Assembly (NCBI GenBank): GCA_945870425.1
Contig: CAMBSD010000007.1
Location: 62,001-126,000 of the forward strand
DNA from: Chitinophaga pinensis
GTDB lineage: Bacteria > Bacteroidota > Bacteroidia > UKL13-3
Length of the DNA: 64,000 bases
Reading direction: 5' to 3'
The position numbers and the translations under genes are program-made. Below are positions 18,417 through 28,398 of the stretch, in pieces; positions within the stretch are counted from its first letter, which is position 1; each line of letters begins with the position of its first letter. The notes below the pieces were generated by a model. The model ran no database searches. It saw only the letters and a list, made by a program, of their open reading frames with translations, and had not been told where the DNA came from.

Positions 18417-19355
18417 ATGATAAAAATAGGCATAGTAGGCGCAAATGAAATCAGTAAAAAACACATTGAAAAAATTTCAGAAATGAAAGATTTTCAATTG
18501 GTAGGTTTTTACGACCATGATGAAGAAAGTGCGAAAATAATTGAGAATAATTTTGGAATTAATAGATTTCTAAATTACAGCGACTTGCTTACACATGCCG
18601 ATGCCATTGATGTATTATCACCAGTTGGCTCTCATTATAATTATGTGAGTAGTGCCATCAGAAAAATTAGACATGTTTTTGTAGACAAAGTACTTAGCGA
18701 AAACTTGGATGAAGCCAAAGAACTTAATTCTTTGGCCGAAGAGGCAAATATTCAGCTTTATGTATCAAGGTACGAAAAATTTCATCCTAACTACCAGTGG
18801 TTAAAGAAACTAGCTGATAATCCTTTTTATATTGAGTCCGCCAAATTTGATCCTAATATTATCAACTTATCTCCTGAAGACCTGGTATTTGAATTATTGC
18901 TAAATGAATTAGACTTGGTGCTAAGTATAGTAAAAGCAAGGGTTATGAGGGTTAGGGCAACAGGTGCTTGCTTGCATAGCAATACCATTGATTTTATTAA
19001 TGCTCGCATTGAGTTCGACAATGGATGTATTTATAATATAGTGGGTGGTAGTTTTAAATCAGATCAAAAAAATAAAATCAGGTTTTTCCAAAAAAACAAA
19101 ACGTATAATTTAGATTTAAATAATTTTAAAATTAGCTTCCTCAATAATTCAGCTGAAGAGAATGAATTAGTTGCCAAGGAGGAATTGTTAAAAGCTTCTG
19201 GAAAAAATCCAACAGAAATGATAAAGCGTGAATTAGAGCACTTTGCGGGAAGCATTCTTAATCATACGCTAAATCTTCGTACCCATCATGACAATTTCCA
19301 ATTGTTAGAATTAGCACATGAAATAATTGACAAACTAAAAATCAACAAAAGATAA
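18417..19355 (+). CDS. Gfo/Idh/MocA family oxidoreductase
   Basis: N-terminal Rossmann 'KIGIVGANEISKKHIEKI' and 'DAIDVLSPVGSHYNYVSSAI...VFVDKVLS'. Confidence 0.8.
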   Translation: MIKIGIVGANEISKKHIEKISEMKDFQLVGFYDHDEESAKIIENNFGINRFLNYSDLLTHADAIDVLSPVGSHYNYVSSAIRKIRHVFVDKVLSENLDEAKELNSLAEEANIQLYVSRYEKFHPNYQWLKKLADNPFYIESAKFDPNIINLSPEDLVFELLLNELDLVLSIVKARVMRVRATGACLHSNTIDFINARIEFDNGCIYNIVGGSFKSDQKNKIRFFQKNKTYNLDLNNFKISFLNNSAEENELVAKEELLKASGKNPTEMIKRELEHFAGSILNHTLNLRTHHDNFQLLELAHEIIDKLKINKR

Positions 19356-19387
19356 TACATTTGCCTTTTGTTCGTTAATTACTTTCA

Positions 19388-20278
19388 TTGATGCATAGAA
19401 ATAGGCCTTTTGCTTTAGTTATAATTTTGTTAGCCTTTATTCATTCGGGTTGTAAAAAATTCGAAAAGGCGCCTATACCCGCTTACATATACGTTAAAAA
19501 GCCATTTAATCTAAATACGGCATCCAACAATTCACAGGGAGAAGGATCTGAAAAAATAGTAGATGTGTGGGTGGATGTTGATGGTATATCCATTGGAAGC
19601 TATGGCCTCCCTTGCCAAATCCCCATTTTAAAGACAGGTAAAGTAAAACTCAGCCTTAAGGCGGGGATAATAAACTCTGGTCAAGACGAGCAAAGGATTA
19701 TATACCCTTTTTACACCACAGATACCTTAACATTGGATTTAAAAGAAGAACATGTTGATACTTTAGTTGGAAATGTAAATTATGTGCAAGGGTTAAAGTT
19801 CCCTTTTATCGAAGATTTTAGCTTTGTTTCAGATAAGCTAATCATAGCTGGAAAAAAACTGCAAGATTCCATTCTTGTATTAAATGATAAAGATTCTTGG
19901 AAAGAGAATAATAATTATGGTAAAATTCAATTCAGTGATTCAACAACTATATTCATGGAACTAAGAATGAATACACCTGATGTAAAAGGATTTGATATGC
20001 CAGCAATAGGATCAAGGGTTTATTTTGAATTTGATTATAGAAGCAATGTAGATTTTTTTGTTGGTATGATAATTACAAGCAATGGTGGAGTTGGTAAATA
20101 CCCTATCTTAAATGTAAATGCAAAATCAACATGGAATAAAATATATTTAGACTTATCTAATGAATTTATTAAATTATCGGCTGACAATAAATTTAAAATA
20201 TACCTATCAATACCCAAATCAACTGAAGTCCCAACTGATTTTAATATTGACAACTTAAAATTAATTTATTTTGACTAA
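19388..20278 (+). CDS. Hypothetical lipoprotein
   Basis: Lipobox-like 'FIHSGCKKF'; overlaps the downstream sugar transferase by 8 nt. Confidence 0.65.
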   Translation: MMHRNRPFALVIILLAFIHSGCKKFEKAPIPAYIYVKKPFNLNTASNNSQGEGSEKIVDVWVDVDGISIGSYGLPCQIPILKTGKVKLSLKAGIINSGQDEQRIIYPFYTTDTLTLDLKEEHVDTLVGNVNYVQGLKFPFIEDFSFVSDKLIIAGKKLQDSILVLNDKDSWKENNNYGKIQFSDSTTIFMELRMNTPDVKGFDMPAIGSRVYFEFDYRSNVDFFVGMIITSNGGVGKYPILNVNAKSTWNKIYLDLSNEFIKLSADNKFKIYLSIPKSTEVPTDFNIDNLKLIYFD

Positions 20279-21689
20279 CAAAAGGAATAAAGATATTGGG
20301 ATAAACATTTTTTGGGATTCTGCAGCAGCTGCTGGTGCTTGGGCTATTTTTTATTCGTATCGAAAATATGTAATTGAAAGCGACAAGTTTGGTTATCCTA
20401 TTCCTTTAAATTTAGATAAAAATTTTTTTTTAGGTCTTATGTATGTACCCATCTTTTGGGTAGCTCTTTATTACCTTTCAGGTTATTATAATGATGTGTG
20501 GAGAAAGTCTAGAATTAAAGAAATTTCAAATACATTTTCCCTAACCCTGCTTGGGGTTATCCTACTATTTTTCTTATTGCTTATTGATGATGAAGTGAGT
20601 AGTTATGAAGCATACTATAAAACAACACTTACTTTATTTGTCCTTCATTTTACGCTTACAACTATTGTGAGAATTGGTTTTGCCGTTTACATCAAGCGAA
20701 TGATCAAAAGCAAAAAAATTGGTTTTAATTCAATTGTAATTGGCAATAACCAGCGTACTTTAGATCTTGTTAAAGAACTTAAAAGTGATAAAACAGCCCA
20801 AGGGTTTTTATTAATGGGTTATGTTAATGGAAACGATAAAAACCATATTTTAAAGCCTGAGTTGCCGATGATAGGCACCTACAACCAATTGGCCGAACTT
20901 ATTAAGAAATATGATATTGAAGAAGTAATTATTGGTATTGAAAGTTCAAAACACCAAGAAATAAATACCGTTACCAGCCTGCTAGAAGAGGAAAAGGTGC
21001 ATCTCAAAATAATCCCTGATTTATACGATGTGATGAGTGGCTCTGTGAAAATGAATAATGTAATAGGAACAGTATTAATTGAAATAAACCATGATGTGAT
21101 GCCCACATGGCAAAAGGTTTTAAAGAGACTTTTGGATATTTTCGTTTCATTGTTCGTTTTGATATTTTTATCGCCATTGTTTATTATACTGTCAATAGTG
21201 GTTAAGACTTCTTCAAATGGAGCCATATTTTTTAAACAAACACGTATAGGTTATAAAGGCAAAGGTTTTAAAATTGTTAAATTCCGGACAATGTTTACGG
21301 ATGCGGAGGCCAATGGTCCTGCCCTATCCTCTAGTCAAGATAAAAGGATCACCCCCACAGGAAAATGGATGCGCAAGTATCGTTTGGATGAATTACCTCA
21401 ATTTTACAATGTATTAATAGGTGAAATGAGTTTGGTTGGTCCGAGGCCCGAAAGAGAATTTTTCATAAATCAAATACTAACATTAGCTCCTCACTACAAG
21501 CATTTGCATCGCGTTAAGCCAGGCATTACCAGCTGGGGCCAAGTAAAATATGGCTATGCAGAAAACGTAGAACAAATGGTCGAAAGACTTAAATTTGATA
21601 TTTTATACATTGAAAATAGAAGCCTTGCCGTTGACATCCGTATATTGATTTATACCATCAAAACCATTATCGATGGTGATGGAAAATAA
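20271..21689 (+). CDS. Undecaprenyl-phosphate sugar phosphotransferase (WcaJ/bacterial sugar transferase family)
   Basis: TTG start; C-terminal 'KRLLDIFVSLFVLIFLSPLF...FKQTRIGYKGKGFKIVKFRTM...LDELPQFYNVLIGEMSLVGPRPE'. Confidence 0.92.
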   Translation: MTNKRNKDIGINIFWDSAAAAGAWAIFYSYRKYVIESDKFGYPIPLNLDKNFFLGLMYVPIFWVALYYLSGYYNDVWRKSRIKEISNTFSLTLLGVILLFFLLLIDDEVSSYEAYYKTTLTLFVLHFTLTTIVRIGFAVYIKRMIKSKKIGFNSIVIGNNQRTLDLVKELKSDKTAQGFLLMGYVNGNDKNHILKPELPMIGTYNQLAELIKKYDIEEVIIGIESSKHQEINTVTSLLEEEKVHLKIIPDLYDVMSGSVKMNNVIGTVLIEINHDVMPTWQKVLKRLLDIFVSLFVLIFLSPLFIILSIVVKTSSNGAIFFKQTRIGYKGKGFKIVKFRTMFTDAEANGPALSSSQDKRITPTGKWMRKYRLDELPQFYNVLIGEMSLVGPRPEREFFINQILTLAPHYKHLHRVKPGITSWGQVKYGYAENVEQMVERLKFDILYIENRSLAVDIRILIYTIKTIIDGDGK

Positions 21690-21752
21690 TCTAATTCGCT
21701 TTCGTTAAGATTACATTAGCATAGAAAAGATAAAAAATATAAATTGCACCCA

Positions 21753-22547
21753 ATGTTAGATTTAGAGTACAATACAGGACGAAATAAACTGGTCATATCA
21801 GAATATGGAAGAAACATCCAAAAAATGATTGAACATGCGACTGATCAAGAGGAAGTGGATAAAAGAAACAACATAGCCAATGAGTTAATTACACTTATGG
21901 GTCAGCTAAATCCCCACTTAAGAGACATAGCAGATTATAAACATAAAATTTATGACCACTTATTTATCATTAGTGATTACAAATTAGATATTGAATCTCC
22001 ATACCCTAAACCAACACCAGAAACACGTGCAGCCAAACCTGACGTTGTTCCATATAACCAAAGTAAAATCAATTTTAGATTTTATGGTAAAAATATTGAA
22101 CAGATGATAAAAAAAGCCACTGAATTAGAAGATGGTCCGATGAAAACTTTCTTCATTAATCAGATTGGCTCATTTATGAAAAGCAGTTGCCGCACATGGA
22201 ATGATGAAATGCTAACAGATGATCAAATTTGGAATCATTTAAAAGGTATTTCGGTTGGCAAAATTGTGATGAGTGAAAATGTAGACGAACACCAGTTTAA
22301 TGCATCACAGCAAAGGGCAAAAACACAACACAACCCTAATAACAGAAATAACAATCAAAACCGCAATTTTAGAAACAATAACCAAAATCGTAACAATAAT
22401 AGCGGAGGAGAAAACAGGAACCGAAATCCAAATAATTCAAATAACCCCAACAATAGAAATAATGGTGGCGGTAATACAGGAAATGGAAGTAATGGAGGTA
22501 ATGGAAATTATCGCAATTTTAGAAATAATAAAAATAGACCTGCTTAA
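21753..22547 (+). CDS. DUF4290 domain protein with Asn/Arg/Gly-rich C-terminal tail
   Basis: 'LDLEYNTGRNKLVISEYGRNIQKMIEHA' typical DUF4290; tail of RN/NN/GG repeats. ATG at 21753 preferred over TTG at 21744. Confidence 0.8.
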   Translation: MLDLEYNTGRNKLVISEYGRNIQKMIEHATDQEEVDKRNNIANELITLMGQLNPHLRDIADYKHKIYDHLFIISDYKLDIESPYPKPTPETRAAKPDVVPYNQSKINFRFYGKNIEQMIKKATELEDGPMKTFFINQIGSFMKSSCRTWNDEMLTDDQIWNHLKGISVGKIVMSENVDEHQFNASQQRAKTQHNPNNRNNNQNRNFRNNNQNRNNNSGGENRNRNPNNSNNPNNRNNGGGNTGNGSNGGNGNYRNFRNNKNRPA

Positions 22548-22600
22548 TGCTATAACATTTCAATAGATTAAAATATAGAACACATATACTGAAAAGTAAT

Positions 22601-22630
22601 AGACTTGCCCCAACTTGCGCAAGTCTTTTT
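22601..22630 (+). terminator. Hairpin AGACTTGC...GCAAGTCT followed by T-run
   Basis: 8-bp stem plus TTTTTTT downstream of DUF4290 gene. Confidence 0.8.
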
Positions 22631-22641
22631 TTATATGTAAG

Positions 22642-23784
22642 TTATGCTTTTGGCACTAAATTTAACAATGCTTGGGTGAGATAATTCCAAGTGAATTTTT
22701 GTTTTTCTATTTTAATATTATCTGAGAATTCATTCTCTTTTCCATTTAAAAAAAAATCAAGAATGTAGTCTGCAATTTGTTTTTTATCTATGCCTGAAAT
22801 ATATCCAACTTTATTATGTGGAACAAGTTCGGCCAGGCCCCCTACATTCGTCACCAGCATTGGCTTATCATAATAGTAAGCTATTTGTGTAACACCGCTT
22901 TGCGTTGCATTTAAATATGTTTGAACTACCATATCGGCAGCACTAAAGTATTTACTCACATCATTATTGGGAATAAAATCGGTTGCTAAAACCAATCTGC
23001 TTTCAAGACCCAATTGAGATATCAACTCATCATAAGGCTTTCTATCCTCATAAAATTCCCCAGCAATGATGAGTTTTAAGGGGAATGCTTTTAGTCTTTC
23101 ATCTGCAAAACTTTCAAGTAACAATTGCAGCCCTTTATATTTTCTAATAAATCCAAAAAACAACAAATAATGAGTATCGCTATCTAAACCTAAAGCCTGC
23201 TTAGCTATAGATTTTGAGAGCTTTTCACCAAACATATCATACATGGGATGTGGCACATAGGACCGAGGTTTAGTGGGCTGTAATTCGCTTACTTGCTCAT
23301 AAACCGAACGACTCATACTCAAAAATCCATCACAAGAATTCAGAAAATAATTGGTGAATGTTGAATCGAAAAACTTCTTTTCATGAGGAATAATATTGTC
23401 CGTTATGGCTAATATTTTTGCTTTGCTTTTTCTTTTTATTATTCGAGCAATAGTACCAAAAGCAGGAGCCATAAAACTCATCCAATACCTAAAAATAACC
23501 ACATCATAATCTTTATCAGCCATAGAATTTCCAACACTCCTCCAACTCAATGGATAGATTGAATTTATATGAGGCAGTATTTCAATGTCATTGGGTTGTG
23601 GATCCGATGAAAATTGGGTTTTACCTGGAAACAAAATGGAAGGGTATTGTAAACTAAAACTCAAAATTTGACAAGAATGACCTTGGGCTGTAAATTCTCG
23701 GCAAAGACGCTCATTATAAGTAGCTAAGCCGCCTCTAAGTGGCCAAGCAGGACCAACAATTAGAATTTTTTTCTTACTCATCAA
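22642..23784 (-). CDS. Glycosyltransferase family 4/group 1
   Basis: 'PLRGGLATYNERLCREF', 'LLFFGFIRKYKGLQLL', 'QSGVTQIAYYYDKPMLVTNVGGL'. Confidence 0.88.
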   Translation of the reverse strand: MMSKKKILIVGPAWPLRGGLATYNERLCREFTAQGHSCQILSFSLQYPSILFPGKTQFSSDPQPNDIEILPHINSIYPLSWRSVGNSMADKDYDVVIFRYWMSFMAPAFGTIARIIKRKSKAKILAITDNIIPHEKKFFDSTFTNYFLNSCDGFLSMSRSVYEQVSELQPTKPRSYVPHPMYDMFGEKLSKSIAKQALGLDSDTHYLLFFGFIRKYKGLQLLLESFADERLKAFPLKLIIAGEFYEDRKPYDELISQLGLESRLVLATDFIPNNDVSKYFSAADMVVQTYLNATQSGVTQIAYYYDKPMLVTNVGGLAELVPHNKVGYISGIDKKQIADYILDFFLNGKENEFSDNIKIEKQKFTWNYLTQALLNLVPKA

Positions 23785-24760
23785 TACCTATACGTTTGGT
23801 AATTCCATAAACGTTTCTTTCAGAAGCATTGCGACTTATCATCTCACCAATGAAACCTGCTAAAAAAAGCTGTACACCAATTATAGAAAGCACCAAAGCT
23901 ATATAGAATAGGGGTTGATCTGTAATATTGCGAGGCAGGGTATCTCCCATTGCCACATGAAACAACTTAGCACCAATGATATAAGATGTAATAATAAAAC
24001 CTATCATAAAAGTAAGGGTGCCTAAAACACCAAAAAAATGCATTGGACGTTTTCCAAATCTAGATACGAAAAATATGGTTAATAAATCAAGAAATCCATT
24101 AATAAATCTTTCTATTCCAAACTTGGTAGTACCATATTTACGGGCGCGATGCTGTACTTCTTTTTCTGCAATTTTGTAGAAGCCACTCCACTTTGCCAAT
24201 ACAGGAATATAGCGATGCATTTCATTATATATCTCGATTGATTTTACCACTTCTTGTTTATAGGCTTTTAATCCGCAATTGAAATCATTTAATTGAATAC
24301 CTGATATGGCTCTGGTAGCTGCATTGAAGAATTTGGTAGGAATGGTTTTAGTAATTGGATCAAATCTTCTTTTCTTCCATCCACTCACTAAGTCATAATC
24401 CTCTTCAACAATCATCTTATAAAGAGCTGGTATTTCGTCAGGACTATCTTGCATATCAGCGTCCATTGTAATGATTACATTACCAATACAAGCATGAAAA
24501 GCCACATTTAAGGCAGCTGATTTGCCATAGTTCCTTCTAAATTTAATTCCTTTGATGTTAGGATTTTGTATTCTAAGTGCTTCAACCACCTTCCAAGACC
24601 CATCTGTGCTGCCATCATCAATCATCAGTACCTCATAGCTGAATTTATTTTCGTTCATCACGCGCTCGATCCAAGCCAACAATTCAGGCAAAGATTCTTC
24701 TTCGTTTAAAAAGGGTATTACTACGGATATTTGAGGATTCATTAAAATATTTTGGTGCAA
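23774..24760 (-). CDS. Glycosyltransferase family 2 with C-terminal TM segments (GtrB/DPM-like)
   Basis: 'SVVIPFLNEEESLPELL', 'DDGSTDGSW', 'MDADMQDSPDEI', TM helices. Confidence 0.9.
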   Translation of the reverse strand: MHQNILMNPQISVVIPFLNEEESLPELLAWIERVMNENKFSYEVLMIDDGSTDGSWKVVEALRIQNPNIKGIKFRRNYGKSAALNVAFHACIGNVIITMDADMQDSPDEIPALYKMIVEEDYDLVSGWKKRRFDPITKTIPTKFFNAATRAISGIQLNDFNCGLKAYKQEVVKSIEIYNEMHRYIPVLAKWSGFYKIAEKEVQHRARKYGTTKFGIERFINGFLDLLTIFFVSRFGKRPMHFFGVLGTLTFMIGFIITSYIIGAKLFHVAMGDTLPRNITDQPLFYIALVLSIIGVQLFLAGFIGEMISRNASERNVYGITKRIGIDE

Positions 24761-24761
24761 A

Positions 24762-25304
24762 TTAAGAATTTAATGAATTATATTCCTCATTAGGGTCGTT
24801 TTTACGAACAAAAATCGCAATGATTAAACTTAAAATAAAGCCCCAAATAAAGCTACCGACAAAAGATAGTGGAACTGTAAAGGCAGGTGATTTCATTTTT
24901 CTCATCATACTTAATGACATTTCCATTTCTTCTTCACTGCTATTTTTAAGTATCATTTGTTCCTTAACTTCTTTCATCACTCTATCAATTCCTTCAGGGT
25001 CAACAAACGACATGTGGATATAGGCATATACTGAAAGTACCGAAGCTGAAAACAATACCATTATACTCCCAAAACCAAGGGCTTTGCTATATGACATATA
25101 TCCTCCCAGCTCTTCGTCTCTCCTGGCCTTCATTCCCAAATAAATGATAGCTACCCCAACCACAAACTTGAGTGTTCCATTTAGCCAATTCATTTTTGTA
25201 CCTAAATCCAAAAGAAAAAAAGTTACATCAACAATGATAGATGCTAATGAATAATAGAAGCCATATCTCATGGCCATTTGATAAGGAGAATTTTTGCTTT
25301 CCAT
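24762..25304 (-). CDS. DUF4199 domain membrane protein
   Basis: Four-TM pattern with 'GGYMSYSKALGFGSIMVLFSA' typical of DUF4199. Confidence 0.75.
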   Translation of the reverse strand: MESKNSPYQMAMRYGFYYSLASIIVDVTFFLLDLGTKMNWLNGTLKFVVGVAIIYLGMKARRDEELGGYMSYSKALGFGSIMVLFSASVLSVYAYIHMSFVDPEGIDRVMKEVKEQMILKNSSEEEMEMSLSMMRKMKSPAFTVPLSFVGSFIWGFILSLIIAIFVRKNDPNEEYNSLNS

Positions 25305-25577
25305 TTTGTGATTAATAATGAATTCAAATAAATCGAACTTTGCTGAATTAAAAAAGCATTATGTTATTCATTTTTGTCCGTTTATCATATAAGGTAAATA
25401 TAGAATACCTTTTCTTAACAATTTAAATTTATTGCAAGTGGGTCAAACTAAACTCATGTGTGATACTTATTGAGTTTTCTATCCAGTAAAAAAGAAATTA
25501 TCTTGTTTTTTATTTTGCTCAAATAAAGACAATTGGAAGAATATTTGCTTATTTTTAATAATATATTGGCGAATTGA

Positions 25578-25608
25578 TTTGCCTAATTACAAAATAAAAT
25601 TATTTTTG
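25578..25608 (+). promoter_or_regulatory. Bacteroidota-type promoter TTTG-N19-TATTTTTG for tRNA-Lys
   Basis: TTTG at 25578-25581, 19-nt spacer, TATTTTTG at 25601-25608, ~28 nt upstream of the tRNA. Confidence 0.75.
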
Positions 25609-25635
25609 CAGCCCGTTTAGTTTCAAACTAAACAA

Positions 25636-25708
25636 GATTCAGTAGCTCAGTTGGTAGAGCATTACACTTTTAATGTAGGGGTCCTGGGTTCGAGTCCCAG
25701 CTGGATCA
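25636..25708 (+). tRNA. tRNA-Lys (anticodon TTT)
   Basis: Cloverleaf: acceptor GATTCAG/CTGGATC, D-arm AGCTCAGTTGGTAGAGC, anticodon stem TTACA-CTTTTAA-TGTAG, T-arm CTGGGTTCGAGTCCCAG; CCA not encoded. Confidence 0.95.
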
Positions 25709-25710
25709 CA

Positions 25711-25738
25711 AAGGCTATCAGAAATGATAGCCTTTTTT
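25711..25738 (+). terminator. Terminator of tRNA-Lys: AAGGCTATCA-GAAA-TGATAGCCTTTTTT
   Basis: 10-bp stem, GAAA loop, T-run directly after the tRNA. Confidence 0.9.
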
Positions 25739-25787
25739 GTTATATTTCTATACATTCCCCTATTATTGCTAGCAACTAAGAACAAAA

Positions 25788-27449
25788 ATGCGTATTTTAC
25801 TTACAACGCTTAATGCAAAATATATACATATCAATCTCGCTATTCGATTGTTATATCAGCTGAATAAAGATCAGGATGGACTTGCATGGAAAGAATTTAC
25901 TATTAAAGAACCTAAAGAAGGTATTGCTGATTACTGCAAAGACTTTGATGTAATTGCTTTTAGCTGCTATATTTGGAATATTACCCAAACTCTTGAAGTG
26001 GCAAAACTGATCAAACAAATAAATCCGAACACTAAAATTTTACTTGGTGGCCCTGAAGTTAGTTATGAGTATAGTGATATTATTTCAAGGGACGAGGTTG
26101 ATTATATAATTTTAGGTGAAGGGGAAACCCCATTTAGAGAATTTATTAATACCTATCCAAATATTGAAAAGGTGCCAAGTTTGGTTTACAAGTTAAATAA
26201 CGTGGTTATTGAAAACCCAATGGCTCAAATGTTTGATTTGACTAATTACACTGACTTTAATCCTTATTTTGACGATAATCCCGAAGACTTATTTAACAAA
26301 GTTTGCTATGTTGAAACTTCCAGAGGTTGTCCATACAAATGTGGCTTTTGTTTAGCTAGTTTAGATAACAAAGTACGATATCTGCCAATTGAAGATATAA
26401 AATCAAATTTACTATATCTAATGAAGCATGGTCGGGTCATTAAATTTCTCGACAGGACATTCAATGTAAAAAAAGATTTCACGATTGATATGTTTAAGTT
26501 TATTCTTGAGCATCATCGTCCTGAAAATATTTTTCAGTTTGAGATTACAGCAGATATTGTGCATCCAGATATTGTTCAATTTATTCAAGACCATGTTCCT
26601 AAGGGCTTATTTAGATTTGAAATAGGTATCCAAACAGTGAACCAAAAAGCAAATTTAGAGGTGAGCAGAAAACAAAATTTTGAAAAGACTAGCGCTGTTA
26701 TCAAAACCTTAGAAAACAAAATTGAAATGCATCTCGACCTCATTGTAGGTCTGCCACTTGACTATTGGGATGATATAAAATATAGCATTGAGGAGGTTTT
26801 TAAGCTTTATCCACCTGAACTTCAATTAGGATTTTTAAAATTCTTAAAAGGTACTCCTGTTAGAGATAGCTACAAGCAACATGGTTATGTATTTGACCCT
26901 TTACCACCTTATCAAATAATTGAAAGCAATTATTTATCTAAAGAAGAATTAAATCAAATTACCATACTTGAAGAGTCCCTTGAGATATATTGGAACAAAA
27001 AAAGGACCCTACACACATTAAAATATATCGCAAAACATTATAGCCTATTTGATTTCTTGCTAGGACTCGGCAACCTCTTTAAAACTCGAAAACATTTTCA
27101 TAAGTATGCCTTGGTAGATGTTTATGATATTATATTTGATTTTGCAGTCACAGAATATCATAATGACCCAATTATTCCTCAACTCATAGCAGTCGATTAT
27201 TTTTTGCAACATAAAGTAAAACCAAAAATTCTTTACCGTGAGGAATATGAAATGGTTGATAAAATTAGATTGATTGATAAGTTCAAATTAAACCACCATA
27301 AATTTCGATTTGTTATCCTACCTATTGATTTTGATTTTGAACTTTGGGAAACAGAAAATAAAATCTTTAAAGGACAATTTGATATTGTAATTCAATATAA
27401 TGGAACAACCAAAGCACAAGTTATCAAATTAGATTCAATTCTGGTATAA
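25788..27449 (+). CDS. B12-binding domain radical SAM protein (DUF4080-like)
   Basis: N-terminal cobalamin-binding-like domain, 'CYVETSRGCPYKCGFCLAS' CxxxCxxC motif. Confidence 0.88.
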   Translation: MRILLTTLNAKYIHINLAIRLLYQLNKDQDGLAWKEFTIKEPKEGIADYCKDFDVIAFSCYIWNITQTLEVAKLIKQINPNTKILLGGPEVSYEYSDIISRDEVDYIILGEGETPFREFINTYPNIEKVPSLVYKLNNVVIENPMAQMFDLTNYTDFNPYFDDNPEDLFNKVCYVETSRGCPYKCGFCLASLDNKVRYLPIEDIKSNLLYLMKHGRVIKFLDRTFNVKKDFTIDMFKFILEHHRPENIFQFEITADIVHPDIVQFIQDHVPKGLFRFEIGIQTVNQKANLEVSRKQNFEKTSAVIKTLENKIEMHLDLIVGLPLDYWDDIKYSIEEVFKLYPPELQLGFLKFLKGTPVRDSYKQHGYVFDPLPPYQIIESNYLSKEELNQITILEESLEIYWNKKRTLHTLKYIAKHYSLFDFLLGLGNLFKTRKHFHKYALVDVYDIIFDFAVTEYHNDPIIPQLIAVDYFLQHKVKPKILYREEYEMVDKIRLIDKFKLNHHKFRFVILPIDFDFELWETENKIFKGQFDIVIQYNGTTKAQVIKLDSILV

Positions 27450-27480
27450 ATTGCCATATAATCCACCACAATTATTATTC

Positions 27481-27933
27481 ATGAAAACAAAGAGCATTCA
27501 TCAATGGCTTGATGAATATTCCGAGAGCCACCAAAACAAAACAAATAAAGTCATTCATTGGATTTGCGTTCCTGCCATATTTTTTAGTATTATCTGTTTC
27601 TTATCCTTGGTGCCAATTCCGGCAAATAATAACTTAGCTAGTTATGCATTGATATTTGTAGCTATTTTTTATGCAAGACTTTCACCTAAATTGGCATTCG
27701 GTATCATTTGCCTATATCTTATATTATATTGGTTTTCATTGCAACTAAGTAAACTATCATTTCCATTATGGCAATCAGCCACAGCTATTTTTGTTGTGGC
27801 ATGGATTATTCAATTTTACGGACATAAAATTGAAGGAAAGAAACCTTCATTTCTAAAAGATATTCAGTATTTATTAATAGGGCCAGCTTGGCTTTTAGCC
27901 TATTTGTATAAAAAAATAGGAATTGCCTATTAA
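27481..27933 (+). CDS. DUF962/Mpo1-like membrane protein
   Basis: 'SIHQWLDEYSESHQNKTNKVIHWICVPAIFFS' and terminal 'LIGPAWLLAYLYKKIGI'. ATG at 27481 preferred over TTG at 27451. Confidence 0.82.
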   Translation: MKTKSIHQWLDEYSESHQNKTNKVIHWICVPAIFFSIICFLSLVPIPANNNLASYALIFVAIFYARLSPKLAFGIICLYLILYWFSLQLSKLSFPLWQSATAIFVVAWIIQFYGHKIEGKKPSFLKDIQYLLIGPAWLLAYLYKKIGIAY

Positions 27934-27936
27934 TGT

Positions 27937-28398
27937 TTATGGGTAATAAATGTTTCCAGTGGAAATAACTACGGTACCAGCAGTAATCCAACCACAATTA
28001 CGAGAAATATTGCCAACACTATCAACGCCATTTGGTTCAATAATAGAATAACCTTGATACTCCCACGTATTGATACCGCATACATAATTTACCGTATAAT
28101 CAAACTGAATTTTTTTACTAGTTGTGTTTTTAACTATTAAATTTACCGTACAATTTGGTATCCTATTTTCACATTGAGTTCCTTGATATGATTGCAATAA
28201 TTGAGAGAACCTAAATAATGCTATTGTGGGACTATTAGTTGCAGTATTTTTAGGGTCAACTATACTCACACTTCTAATTTGTTCAGGTAATAAATTTGGT
28301 TTGCAACTAGGTCCAACCACATCACTTTCACTTTTCACGCATGATGCCATTAAAAACAAAATAAACAGTGGCATTAGCATTAAGTACTTTTTCATCAT
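27937..28398 (-). CDS. Hypothetical lipoprotein
   Basis: Signal with lipobox 'LFLMASCVKS'. Confidence 0.65.
   Translation of the reverse strand: MMKKYLMLMPLFILFLMASCVKSESDVVGPSCKPNLLPEQIRSVSIVDPKNTATNSPTIALFRFSQLLQSYQGTQCENRIPNCTVNLIVKNTTSKKIQFDYTVNYVCGINTWEYQGYSIIEPNGVDSVGNISRNCGWITAGTVVISTGNIYYP

Noticed and set aside
22300-22566. 88-aa ORF overlapping the DUF4290 tail in another frame
   Set aside because: It is a frame-shadow of the AAT/AAC-rich repeat (Ile/Thr/Glu-rich low complexity); no independent start or domain signal.
25636-25708. tRNA-Lys considered as an integration site for a mobile island
   Set aside because: No integrase or duplicated tRNA 3' end found in the window, and flanking genes look housekeeping.
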